Shown: positions 11,577-23,629 of the stretch, one piece after another
Layout: every line of letters starts with the position of its first letter
How positions within the stretch are numbered: position 1 is the stretch's first letter
Position numbers and translations under genes: made by a program
The notes under the pieces: model-generated
What the model was told of the DNA's origin: nothing
Databases searched by the model: none
What the model saw: only the letters and a program-made list of their open reading frames with translations
Origin: Abelmoschus esculentus
Taxonomy: Eukaryota > Streptophyta > Magnoliopsida > Malvales > Malvaceae
Direction: 5' to 3'
NCBI GenBank assembly: GCA_035048815.1
Contig: JAUCBN010000011.1
Location: 18,182,001 to 18,246,000, forward strand
DNA: 64,000 nucleotides

Positions 11577-12490
11577 TAGGGTCCAAATCAAACTCATCGT
11601 AGTTAAATTTCTAGAAGTCGTAAAGGGGTATCGGACTCGACACTCCGAGCGTTTTCCGATACTAAGGTGAGAGGAGGATTGAAGAAAGTGAAGCAACAAG
11701 TCTCTTGTTACATTCAATTTTCATCTTACAGCGTTATCAGATTAAGGAACAAATGCCAAAAAGTGACTCTTGAGGCACATCAATCAAGTCTAAATTTACA
11801 AATGCAAAATTGTCTCAATCAACACCCGCCAGTACAGCAGAATAACGGCCAACGTTAATTTTCGTTCATCAAAGAATAATGCGAAGAATTCAATGATTAA
11901 ATTGATGAAATTAAAAACGATGAATAACTATGATTTCCAACAATTATATGGGTAAAACTATTCAATGAATTTATTTATATGTATTTATTGCGAGAAAATA
12001 ATGACGGTGGCAATAAATAATAATGATTTGTGTGTGATCGATGGTTAAAAATTTGTTATTTAAAAAAGATGAAGAGGATATTTTTTAAAGATAACAATGT
12101 GTTTTTTTGGTTTCTTTTCTATTAGTAACTATTAAATATATACAAAGTAAACCTTTAAATAGGTTAATATAAAGCTTTAATATAACTAAAACTATACTTT
12201 TAGTTTTAATTTAGATAATATTTATTCTTAATTTAAATAAAACTTTTAATAAATCTAAACTACTAACTAAAAAAAATTCTAATTACACATTAAATGAAAA
12301 CTTTAACACTCATTAACTTACACTTCTCAAGTTCTAGCACTTCTCGAATAACTTACATTTATAACATTTTAATCACTCCAAAAAAATATTTTTAATAGTA
12401 TTTTTATTGTGAAAACTTATTTAAATATTTTTAAAACAGCTTTAGGGATTGAGATTATTTTTATATTAACCAGTATTATTAAAAAAAAAG
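11577..12490. other. AT-rich spacer without recognised gene
   Basis: After the copia-2 target duplication there is about 280 bp of mixed sequence, then strongly AT-rich DNA. Short open stretches (for example 11667-11858) have no recognisable domain. No structured repeat was recognised. Confidence 0.4.
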
Positions 12491-12499
12491 TTAATAACT

Positions 12500-13140
12500 T
12501 TTCATTCGTTAACTAAACCTGACATGAGAATTAAAGATGTAGTTAGAACTTATAATGTGTTTACCAAACATGAGTATTATATCATATATTCATATTCGTA
12601 TCCTTATCATTGTAAGATACGACATAACTAAAATTGTTAATGCTAAAAATAGGTATGACGACGAGTTTTTGTCGCCTCAATTTACCTCGATTTATAAGTT
12701 TTTATATTCGATCTCGTCCCGTTTCAAATTAAAATATTAATGTATGTCTCGATCAAAAAATTTTAAAAATTGTAATTTTACTAACAATAAAAATTGAATT
12801 CGGTTAATCTACCATCACGACCCAAAATATAATTTTGAAGAAATTTAAACTTATATAAAAGTAATATAAAACTAATTTTAAATTATCTATATAAAAAATT
12901 ACTTATTTAAGAAAATAAACTTAATCATTGATCATCAAAACCAAATACATTGAAACTTAAACATTTAAAAAATTTACGATAAGTACAAACTTAAAATAAA
13001 AAAAATAACTTAATAACCATAACAATATTTATATATAATAATATTTTTATAAATATTTATTTATTTATTTAAATATATACCACGACAAGGCTAGAAACTC
13101 TTGGCATATATCCGAACATGTCCACCCCACATCAATATCT
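12500..13140. repeat. Dispersed non-coding repeat, copy 1
   Basis: This segment is about 70-80% similar by eye to 13740-14186 plus its continuation at 30663-30980. Shared blocks include TATCCTTAT, AATGCTAAAAA, TACCATCAC and TATATAATAATATTTTTATA. The GGGATGACA block of copy 2 is diverged here. No coding potential. Probably an old non-autonomous element or a local duplication. Confidence 0.5.
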
Positions 13141-13739
13141 GAAATTAAATTGAACTAATAATTCATTCATATAACCAAATATGACATGAGAAATTATTAA
13201 TAACCATAAAATTATTTTTTGTTTTAATTTTAATAATTTTTTTATTCTTATAATACGTTTTTCTGTCTTTATGACACATTTTTCTTTTGTTTGTGTGATA
13301 TGTTTTTGTTTTGTAATTTGATTTATCTATCTTTATGGTATGTTTCAGTATACTCTTATGATCAATTGATGTTCACATAAAAATTCAATCGATGCTAATT
13401 CTGATTTATGTTTTTGTCGGTGATCACTTAGAAAGTTATATCTCCACTCAATTGATGGTTGTTTACCGATGAAAACAGTCATGGGTAGTGATACTTTTTA
13501 TATGACAGTTTGGATTGTTTACAACTCTTTTATGTGTTTCATTTAGACAAAGACAAACATATTCAGTAAGCTTCTAAATTTTATTTTCTAAATTTCGTTG
13601 ATATGTTTATTTTCATGAAATTTTTCTATCGTTTTTAAATTATAATTTTTTTTAAAATTATTTAATTTAATTATTTATTTTTTAGATACGATATAATCAT
13701 ATTTTTTATAGATTCAATAAAAAAATCAATAACATTTAT

Positions 13740-14186
13740 TAAAATAATACGACAAACAATTAAGATGCAGTTAATAAACGTGTCTACTGAACATGACACG
13801 AGTATAATTTTTAACAGTACTTTTTTTTTCGTCCTGCTTTTATACCATATTTGTATCCTTATAAATACAATATAACACATAACTATAATTACTAATGCTA
13901 AAAAGTAGGGATGACATCGGGGTTTTTGGACCCGATCTTACCCGTTTCAAATTTAAAGATTAGTTTATTTATTTCGTTATGATGTATCAATTTTTAAAAT
14001 CATTCTCGATTTGATCAAAAAAATTAAAAAAAATATTTATCAACGATAAAAGTTAAATCTAACCAATCTACCATCACAACCACAAAATATAATTTCAAAG
14101 AATTTTAATTTTATATAAAAATAAAATCAATTTTAAATTATACTGCATGAAAAAATACACATTTAAAAGAATAAATTTGTCATATT
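13740..14186. repeat. Dispersed non-coding repeat, copy 2, left part (split by element A)
   Basis: Left part of the second repeat copy. It ends at the ATATT target duplication (14182-14186). The right part resumes at 30663. Near 13905 it has TAGGGATGACA, matched in inverse by TTGTCAACCCC near 30960. This gives a weak terminal inverted repeat suggesting a small DNA transposon. Confidence 0.5.
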
Positions 14187-15575
14187 TGTCATAACCATTT
14201 TAAACGAGACCTAATTACACCCAAACTCCACAGCCCAACAAACATAACCCAAACCCAAATAATTAAACTCAATCCAATAAAAAATAATAACCCTAATATT
14301 CTAACCTAAACCTAATTTTCCAACCAACCCTAATCGCCGCATTTCATCACCTTGCCCATCAATCTTCTGCACGTGCTCACCCGATTGGTCCATCAAGTCG
14401 GTTACCGTTCAAGCTTCTGCACCATCGCCTAAGCCGCACTCCAGATATGCAAAATCAGAAAAGTGAATCATTAGATAAAAAAATATTTTATGTATTTCGA
14501 ATGGGTTATTTAAACCCTAAAAGTCATTGTAATACCGGTTACCAACAACGCATGAAATAAAAATTAAAAAAAAACATATTTGAAACAAGATCAAGAGCAA
14601 CATTAAATATTCAAAACCAAAACGAAAAAACAAAGAGAGATTAGAGACAAATTGGAAAAATATTGAGTAAAAAGAGGTAAAAAAATTCGACTTATCTTTG
14701 TTGATAGATCTACTCGCGTACGTGTAGCTCCTTTCCAAATACCGAGTCCTGATCCGTACTTCTCGCGTTGAGTAGCATCGGAAAAGGGGTTTATTTTTCA
14801 TCTCCGACGATGGTGATGATGGTCGGTGCGACGGTCAATGCTGTAGAACAGTGGTCCTGTGCCGGAGGTTAACGGCGTTATGTGTCGTTATGCTCTGAAT
14901 CCTTTCTCATCTGGAAAAGGAAATGAATGAAGTAAGGGTGAAAAAGAACTATTATGAAGTAAGGGGTTTAAGAATAATTTTCCCATCTTAGCGGGTTATG
15001 CGTCGGTCGGGTCGCTGGACCGAGTCCAGTTCGCGAGTCTTGGGGCTAAACGACACCGTTTTGGCTTTGAACCAGATGGGAAAATTATTCTTAAAGTCCC
15101 TACACTTTTGGTCTGATCGCGTTTCGGCAGTTTAGTTTGCATGTTCTTCGAATTTAGTCATTATTTTATGCTAATTTGTTCTATAACTCATGATTTTTCG
15201 ATTTTGGTCACTAATATCTATTATTTTGATCTTATGATTCTGTTTTTGTGCAGGTTAGTCTTTATTTTATTAGTATTATTTTTTAATAATATTATTTTAT
15301 GATATTTTCCTTATTAACTAACGTTTTATATATTTTGCAGATTTTAAGAATCAGGGGATCACTTTTTAAATTTAAAATTGATTGATATTTTCGATCATAT
15401 AAAATATCGTGTAACCGATATGTGTCAATTTTGGGCGTTGTGGGGGGTGCTCACCCTTCCCTATGCGTAACAGACTCCCGGATCCGCTCTAATTTCGTAG
15501 ACCTCGATTTTGATGTTCCAATCGCACTATAAAAAAGATTGGTGTCGACTCCTCAGACCAATTTCGGTGATTACA
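14187..15575 (+). repeat. 5' LTR of element A
   Basis: 1389 bp, TGTCATAACC to GGTGATTACA. It contains a perfect 21-bp inverted repeat (14968-14988 with 15074-15094) enclosing a segment that is in the opposite orientation in the other LTR. Confidence 0.9.
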
Positions 15576-17430
15576 GCTTGCGGCTCCGTTAGGGATAATT
15601 TTTGAGAGTCGAGACGCAAATCAGTTACATCTTATTTAATGATCAAAAATATAAATTCGGTCTATTTTATTTTTGTGATTCTTTATTTTATTTATTTTAA
15701 AATATTTACTAATGTTTTTAAATGTTTTTCAGGACTCCCCATTTCATGAGCTCTCAACCCGAGCTCCGTCCATTTAAGTGGGAGCATAAAACCACTCCTT
15801 CGTGAGGTTCCACCTCCGTGTAGGATGGTGAATTGCTTTCAGGATATTTTTCCCTTTATCTTCGTGAGACCTACATCTCCACATATACTTGAAGAAATGT
15901 ATTCCCCTAAATCGTGCTTATTATCCTTAGTAGGATAATAAGAATCATTTGGGTACCTTCTAGAACCGAACTCCATATAAAGAGACCTAGAAGCATACCC
16001 TTAGAGCGTCATGTGAAACTCTGCCCGTTTAGCGGTAACCTTTTTAGGCATAAGTACCTTTATATGCCATTTATTTACAATTTTCTCATTTGTTTTAATT
16101 TATTCAACTTTTTTAATATGAACTAACCCTTTTCATTTTTGATTGCATCGTGACATATTATAATCATCCATTTTGCATTAATGGTAAAACACCATGATCA
16201 TATTTTGACTATTGCATTTCATGAGCATGAAGTATTGATTCACGATTGGTTCTTAAATTGAATGTATCGAGAGAAAACCTAGAACCCTAGATATCAATGC
16301 AACATTCAAAGTTACGAATAAATCCCGTAAATTTAATATTGTGAACACAATAATCATTTTTGAATCAATATCTTCACATTTAGGACATGCATCTTGCATT
16401 TTCATGCATTCATTTTGAATTTTAAAATCGATCCTGGATGTCCCGTGCCAACAATATCAGATGAAGCAAAGGTCGATCTGTCTCACTCTACAGCAAACAC
16501 ACGTGTAACCTCAATTTAGGGGCATTTTTGAAAATAACCTCTACATTATTCCTTTACAAGACTCTACAACCAGGGGCATTTTTTGACGAATTTCAAAAAG
16601 TAAGATTTTACTGCTAAACCAGACTTATATATCCTGAGAGACTGCACCAACATTCGAACCTAACCGAGGGGAAACATAACACATTCATGAGGATGGCAAA
16701 AGCTCTATGATAAAAGACATAAATCTAAGGCTAAATTCAGATCCATAAGAGCAATCTTAGATGAAAATGTTGAGGCATATTTTCTGAAAATGTTGACGCA
16801 AAAATGATCGAACCCAAGGGAAGATTTAGGCATCATTAAACCGAGCATTGATCAGACTAACATAGTCTGGGGCATCCCTTTAAAAAAATCATATTACATT
16901 CATGTATACATTGAAGTTATTTTGCATTTAGATTCATGCATATATTAAAGACATCATGCATTTAGATTAAGATGCATTAAGTCAGGGGCATCCCTTGGAA
17001 AAAAATCATTTCATTCATGCATTCAGACATTTTGCATTTACACACCATGCATTTAAACTTAACATACATCGAGCGTCAAGTCAGGAGTATTCATGATACA
17101 GGTCCATGGAAGAGACCGAACGACCTCAATCATGGGGGAAACAACGTGATGACCTATCTTTGACCCCGAGAAGGCTATATACGTAGAAAAACATAAATTT
17201 TTCAGGTAATAACTCCAAAATTTTAGAAAGTAACTAACGAAAGTTTTATTTTACTTTCAAGTCCTAACCACCCATTATGGAGTAGCAAAAATAACTCTTT
17301 CCCAATGTCGTCTCCATCAAGGGTGTTGGATCAATTTTATTAGAACCTTGCTCTTTTGACGGCTATGTTGAAGATTAAATCTTCATGCAGATCTCATTTT
17401 TCCTGATGATGCATGTATATCAAAACTACC
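15576..17430 (+). other. Element A internal region, left part
   Basis: Starts with the primer-like site (15576-15595). The rest is non-coding. A partial duplication around GGGGCATCCCTT is seen at about 16860-16960 and 16985-17065. No gag frame was found on either strand. It ends at the CTACC duplication (17426-17430) made by insertion of B. Confidence 0.65.
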
Positions 17431-18508
17431 TGTAGCGATCTAAAAAAAATATTAGATTAAGTGTATCACTAAATATATTCTTTTGGGGTTGGAAAATATA
17501 TTTTAATGTGTCGTTTTTAAATTAATGTCTTTCACGTAGGATTTTTTGGTTTAAAAATGATTTTAGAAAATTGGAGTCGCCACCGACCATTTTGGTAGAC
17601 CGGACACCATAAAACCAGAGATTTAAAAATTAGGGTTCGGGAGTCGGTTACGGATGGGGAAGGATTAGCACCCCCACCCCGCCCAAAAATTGGTACTTTA
17701 TTTAATTAACGCTTTATTAATATTAAATTTTTCGTACTAATTTGATGATCGAATTAATTTTTAATTAAATGTACGTATTTATTTTAAAGCACCTAAACCC
17801 GAAGATAAGCGTCCGAACCACCATCACTACACTGGAGTTGGCCTCGCTTACGACCGAATTTAGGGGCCCGCATTAACAAAGTAATATCATTTATGCAACT
17901 TAAACATAACAAATAAATTAAATACATCATATAAAAATAAATACATAAATAAATACATACAAGCATAAATATTAATCTAATAAATAAAATAATAATCTAA
18001 AACATAAATTCAAAATATACATAAATAAACATTAATCTAAAACATAAATAAAATCTAAATACCAAATAATAAATATTGCATTTCATTAAAATAAAACCAA
18101 AATACAATATAAAGAAAAGAAATTATACCTAAGAGTTCGAAAGGCATCAAGATCTACCACGACCACTTCAAAATTTTTAACTAGATCGAATCCTAAAAAT
18201 AGGACTCGATCGAACCACCCAAAATTTGGAGAGAGATAATCTCTCAAATTAGGATAATAAGGTACTACCCTCACCCAATTGGTTCTCCTTTTCTTAAAGG
18301 CTCTCCCTCACCCCCTTTTTATAAGCATTTAGAGAGAGGAAAGTGAGGTTTCTCATCAATGTGGGATTCTAATCCCACATCAACCTTCCTTTCATTTCCT
18401 TCTTCTTTTTCTCATTTTTTCTCTCTTTTTTCTTCTCTTTTTATTAATAATATGACTACTACAATAATACTATAAATACTAAAATTTGATAAAAAATGAG
18501 TGATTACA
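17431..18508 (-). repeat. 3' LTR of element B
   Basis: 1078 bp, plus-strand TGTAGCGATC to GAGTGATTACA. Inside it GGAGTCGCCACC (17573-17584) is the reverse complement of a GGTGGCGACTCC motif that resembles the primer site core. Confidence 0.93.
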
Positions 18509-18553
18509 GTTGCCCCTCTTTGCTTGTTCTTGTGAAATGAGAACTAAGCAAAG
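18509..18553 (-). promoter_or_regulatory. Element B polypurine tract with 36-nt stem-loop
   Basis: In element sense the arms are CTTTGCTT then bulged A then GTTCT, pairing perfectly with AGAAC then AAGCAAAG. That gives 13 pairs around a 9-nt loop (18518-18553). It runs directly into AAAGAGGGGCAAC and the 3' LTR at 18508. Confidence 0.82.
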
Positions 18554-18654
18554 ATAAAAAAGCACTCATTTTTTATTGACTTCTCATTCGGTGGTCTTGG
18601 AATGATGTGTTTTTCTAAAACTCTCCACCTTCCTTGACCGACTCTTTAGGCTCG

Positions 18655-19330
18655 TAAGTTCCTTCTGTATCGAACTTGTTTGCCTTCTAGTTTTGAAGTT
18701 ACAGGTCACTCCTATATATGACCATTCGTCTTGAGCAGATCTTGCAAAACAAAAGCTCTTCCTATGTAGAACTTTCATCTTTAGATCCCGAGCTGATGTT
18801 TCTTCTGTATAAAACCTTCACCCTAAAGTCTTGAGTTACGTGCCTCTCCTACATGGAACTTTCACTCAAAGACGTTGATGAAGATAGGGGTTTCTCCTAT
18901 ATAAAACTCTCGGTCTTCCATGCTGTCGGTCTCTCCTATATAAAACCTTCTACGTCATGACAGATCTTGCAAAATAAAGTTCTTCCTATATAGAACTCTT
19001 ATTTCTGGATCCGGATTTAGGGTTTCTCCTATATAAAACCTTTCACTCTGAAGTCTCGAGATGCATGCCTCTCCTATATGAAGCTTCACTCTCAGAGACG
19101 AAATGAAGATGGGGTCCCTCCTGTATAGGACTCCACATTTCGCTGATGCCGGTTTCTCTTATATGAAACTGTCGCATCGTGGATGAACTTTTTCACTAGT
19201 AGCTCTTTCTGTATAAAGCTTCGAGTTTTTTGTGTTTGATGTCGTGAGTTCTTTCTGTATAGAACTGTTGTAAATTCTCCTTCTGTGGAACTTCAAACAT
19301 GTTGGTACCTTCTGTATGGAACCTTCATCT
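18655..19330. repeat. Degenerate tandem array of element B (~45-bp unit, ~222-bp higher order)
   Basis: CTCCTATATAAAACCTT-type blocks occur about 16 times at steps of 37-50 bp. Blocks around GCAGATCTTGCAAAA (18735 and 18959) and GCATGCCTCTCCTAYAT (18841 and 19066) repeat about 222-225 bp apart, so five subunits form a higher-order unit. It is located just inside the 3' LTR. Confidence 0.75.
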
Positions 19331-22274
19331 CTGAGTCTTTCGGGAATCACGTCAAACGGCTATCAATCTTCAATCTTTTGGGATTCACGCCAACAAAGAC
19401 TGCCGAAAATTTTTCTTCAGGACTCACGCCAGGAAGGCTGTCAATCTTTTCTAAAAATGTTTGGGGTGTTTGGATTGCCCCAATATCTCGATTTCTATGA
19501 CCTGCTAGTCTTAACTCTCGGTCTTCTCAGTTTTTCTTTCTTTGTTTCAATGATAGTACTATCGTCAAACTTCGGAGCTCAATTTAATTTCTTTTTCTAT
19601 CTTCTTCTTCTTTTTCCTTCTTTTTCTTTCTTTTTTTCTCGGATGATGACCAGTTCTCTCTATTTGGTCATCAAAAGAGGTTCATCAAATATGACGGTCT
19701 ATAAATCTCAAATGTTGACCTTTCTGGTTCTATCTTTCTTCTCTTCCTTCTTTCTATTGGAAGGAGGCACTCGGGCGCATGAAGTCTCTGTTGGGGTCAT
19801 CTTCTTTGACAATTATCTGTCTTTTCATGTAAGATTGTTAATAAAAAAGGATGATGTATGAGCATTTTCACAATGTATGTGGTCATAAAGTATAATATAA
19901 TGTACAGATGTAACCTATCTATAGGTATGCAATGATGCATGAGCTTCTGTTAACTCTGTTTCAAAAAATTTGAGGCTTCGGTTCTCATTCGATTGACCTA
20001 ATAAACTTTATTAACCAAACTTTGTCAATCTTGATAACATCTCTAGTCTTTTCTGATTTAAGCTCAGATTTTTGTCATTTTACGGACAATGGTGCCCCGC
20101 TTGTATTCTTTATATTCTCTTCTGGATCAGTATAATGGTTGATTGGACGTCTCTATGTCCTGATTTCATTTCTGTGCTCATCAGGGTACCTCACCGGAGG
20201 TTGACTCTTAGTTTTTTCAATTCTTGGAAAAATGAATTTATTTGCATGTATTTCAATATGCAATAAAAATTTTGGAAAATGTATGAAATTTAGAAGTTCA
20301 TTGCAAAAAGTATTTAAAACATGTTTGCCTTCCTGAATATCAAATGCAATGACATATTTGCCCCAATCTGGCAAAGAAAAACTCTAACGAAGAGTATATT
20401 TAAAAGATCATCGTTAATTACGGGGATATAAGCAAATGCCTAGTCTCTTCTAGACTCTCGGGCTTTCAAAAGGAACAATTCCCTTCCTAGAGGCTACCCC
20501 TTTTTGGTGGCACTCATTATCTCTCTTTCTCATCCTGCCCCATCTTTCCCTCATTTAGGTGTCGATCAGGCACTTCGAAGCTCGACGTTCCTTGAAGCAA
20601 GGTTAACTTTTGGGCAGAAGTGTGATCTGAAGACAATCTCATTTAGTTTGGATATCACTGAATGATCATAATGGTCTTTGAAAGCTTGTAAGAGCTGAGT
20701 CCATGATCGGTGTAAAAAGGTTTCTGTATTTGGTATGTGTATTTCTAATATATTTTTTCTTTTTATTTTTTCTATTTTCTTTCATCTTTTTCCTTTTTTT
20801 CTTTTCCTTTTCCTTTTCTTTTTCTTTTTCTTTTTTCTTTTTTCACCGAAAATGACAATCTTCAGGCCGATTTGTCTTTGATGGCTTCGATATTCACTTC
20901 TGTGCAAATTTGTGTGATCGTGAGGTGTTCAAAATAAAGATTCTTTGTTTATCCTTGCCTCGTTTCCTCTGGTTGAATTTTTGCTTCTGAATTGTTTGAT
21001 CTAAATATGAAGTGTGTATAGTAAATGTATTTGTATTTGTATTTGTGATATGTGTACTTCTATTTTTTTTGAGTCGCTCTAGACTGCCTGTTTTAGGTTT
21101 TCACCCTAGAGTTCATTCTATTTTCCGAAATTGGCAATCATTAGGCCAACTTATCTCGGATGTGCTTCGATATTTGTTTTTGTGTAAATTTGTGAGATCC
21201 TGAGGTATCTAGAATGAGGATTCTTTTCCCATCTTTACCTCGTTCCTTCAACTGAATTTCTGATTCTGAATTGTCTGATATGAATGAAGCGTGTACAACA
21301 TTGTTTCCTTCACATTTCTTTTTCCTCTTTCAAGTTTCTGGATGCGTCACCAGATTGAGGTATTTCTCGATTATTCACTAATTGAACTAATCGCCTTTAT
21401 GTATCTTGTTGATATTGCTTGGATTCAATCACCTTTATGTGATCTCCTAACGTTGTACTCTGCCAAAATCCTTTTTTACTTAATTTAGACTCATTTCGGC
21501 CTTCCGATTGTCATTCTCTTTCTTTCTTTCTTTTTTCTTTCTTTTTTCTTTTTTCTCTTTTTTCTCTCTCTCTTTTGCGTCTTAGCTTTTGACTATTTCT
21601 TGCTGATAGTCTTCCTATTTCAATATCTAATTTGTCTGATCTTGCCCTCCTTTTCTGGTGAGGTGAGAGAATGTCATTCATCGTTCATTCAAGGATGTCC
21701 TGAGAAGGTCTTCAGGGGGTAGAAGTTTAAGGTCGACTCTTGATTCAAGGATCTTGATCAACAAGTGCCTGAGATGGACATTTTCCTAAAAATGGGAGTT
21801 GCCCATTGTCTATTCGCTCATATTGTTCCTTCGTTGGCCTTAGTAGACTAGTAGGAACTCTCATTTGCAATATTCTCGCAAAATTCAGTCTCTTCTGAAT
21901 ATACAAAACCTTATAGTCGGTCTTTGAGTTTGGAGCAAATATGCTACCACATTTAAAATTTCACGGATCAAGTGTGTAATGATGTGTACATGCATGTTAA
22001 AAAATGTTTGTTATGTGTACATAGGAGAGCAGTGGTAACTTCTAAAAATGAATGGATGTTTAAAAAATTAAAGAATGTAAAATCGCTTGATGGAAAACAT
22101 CATTTAAAAGATATGCCCTTACAAAATGTCTCTACTACATTTTGGGCTCAAAGTAGTGGGTTGGACTTCATTTCACAAAAGATTAAATACTGAAAGTAGA
22201 GAGTTAGAACCTCTCACAACCAAAATTCATCTCGGACGGTCTTTAATCCCTAGATCATAACCTCGATTAAATCT
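19330..22274 (-). other. Element B pol-less 3' region
   Basis: Where pol would be expected there is pyrimidine-rich DNA (20755-20845 and 21515-21575). A ~175-bp segment is duplicated with offset ~279 bp (about 20846-21020 and 21125-21300, starting CCGAAAWTGRCAATC). Three copies of GGGAYTCACGCCAA-like blocks lie at 19340-19450. Open frames such as 19316-19861 lack any known domain and have biased, T-rich composition. Confidence 0.6.
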
Positions 22275-23626
22275 CTATTCTTCAAACTTCAAAACACCCG
22301 TATCGATTAAATTCTGCACGAGCTTCTTGAAGTAATGACAATTCTCAATAGAATGGCCTGAAATGTCTCCATGGTATTCACAATGTACAATAACATTGTA
22401 CCATGCAGGGAAAGGAGGCTCGAGAGGTGCAAGGATATAAGGTCGCACCAGACCTGCCTCGTGTAACTGAGAATAGAGCTCACTATATGAAACTGGAAGG
22501 GGAGTAAAGGTTACTCTGTTCTGACCTTTTCTAGAGCTTTCTTCTCCCTCTTGCCTTCTCCCGGTCGTAGGGTAATTGAAGGTCCCAACAGCATTCACTT
22601 CACCTTCATTCTTTTTATCGTACCCTTTGGGGTTGTCATCGTTTCTGATCCTCCCACTCTTGATGGCTATCTCTAGAGATTCACCGATTCTGATGAGATT
22701 GGCAAAATTCTGGGTAGTATGATTGATGAGACGATCATACAAAGCTCCTTTCAGCGAATTAATGAACATCGGTGTGATCTCATTTTCGGGGATAGGTGGT
22801 TGAATCTAGGTAGCCACCTCCCTCCATCGTTGAGCGTATTGACGCAGGCTCTCATTGGACCTTTGCCCCAAACCTTCAAGCATGATGCGGCTGGGTACCA
22901 TGTCTGTTACATGTTTATACTGTTGTAAAAAAGCTTTGGATAAGTCTTTCCAAGACTTCATGTTCTCGCGACTAAGCCGAGTGTACCATCGGATTGCAGA
23001 TCCGGTCAGGCTGTCCTGAAAGCAATGTATCAAAATCTTCTCATCTTTGATGAAAGCAGCCATCTTACGGCAATACATTGTGAGGTGTGCGGAAGGGCAT
23101 GATGTTCCATCATACTTGTTGAATTCTGGAGTTTTGAATTTCGAGGGTAGGACCAAATCGAATACTAGACTTAGCTCACTAGCATCGTTCCTTGCCCCTT
23201 TTTGAGTCTGCATGGTCCTTAACTTTTCTTCCATCAAGCGGAACTTTATTTCCCACTTTTCCTCAACATCATGTCTGATCTTCTCAAGCAGATTTAGGTC
23301 AGGGACTTCTTCTTCACAAAACTATTCAACGTGTATAGGCTGGTTTTGGGGAGCCTGAACTTGTTGGCTAATAGATACTCTAACAGGGTTTACGTCATTT
23401 GGTGTGTTGGATTGAAACTTAGGATGAGATGTAGTACCATCCAACTCGGGGTATCTTCATTTCCCACTTTTTCTTTACCTCGATTCTTGCTTAGTAATGC
23501 GGTAAGCTCAGATAGAATGGAATCTTGAGACTGAGCAATCTGTGCACTGATACTCTGTTCAATATTCTCAAGGTGTTCCTCTAAGCGTTTCTGACCTCTT
23601 TCTAGATTGGTCATACGATCTTCCAT
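22275..23626 (-). pseudogene. Element B gag
   Basis: Starts at MEDRMTNLERG (ATG at 23626) with a short coiled region. It then shows the Tat/Ogre gag core: LPSKFKTPEFNKYDGTSC, MYCRKMAAF, HCFQDSLTGSAIRWY and SWKDLSKAFLQQYKH, ending with CEYHGDISGHSIENC, a cysteine/histidine region. Breaks: a frame change near 23395, a TAG near 23309 and a TAG near 22806 where Gln is expected after VAT. With so few lesions it was probably intact not long ago. It would encode the particle protein for a pol-less element. Confidence 0.87.
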
Positions 23627-23629
23627 TGG

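Noticed and set aside
19316..19861. 181-residue open frame in element B
   Set aside because: Starts inside the tandem array, runs through T-rich DNA, is hydrophobic by composition and has no recognised domain.
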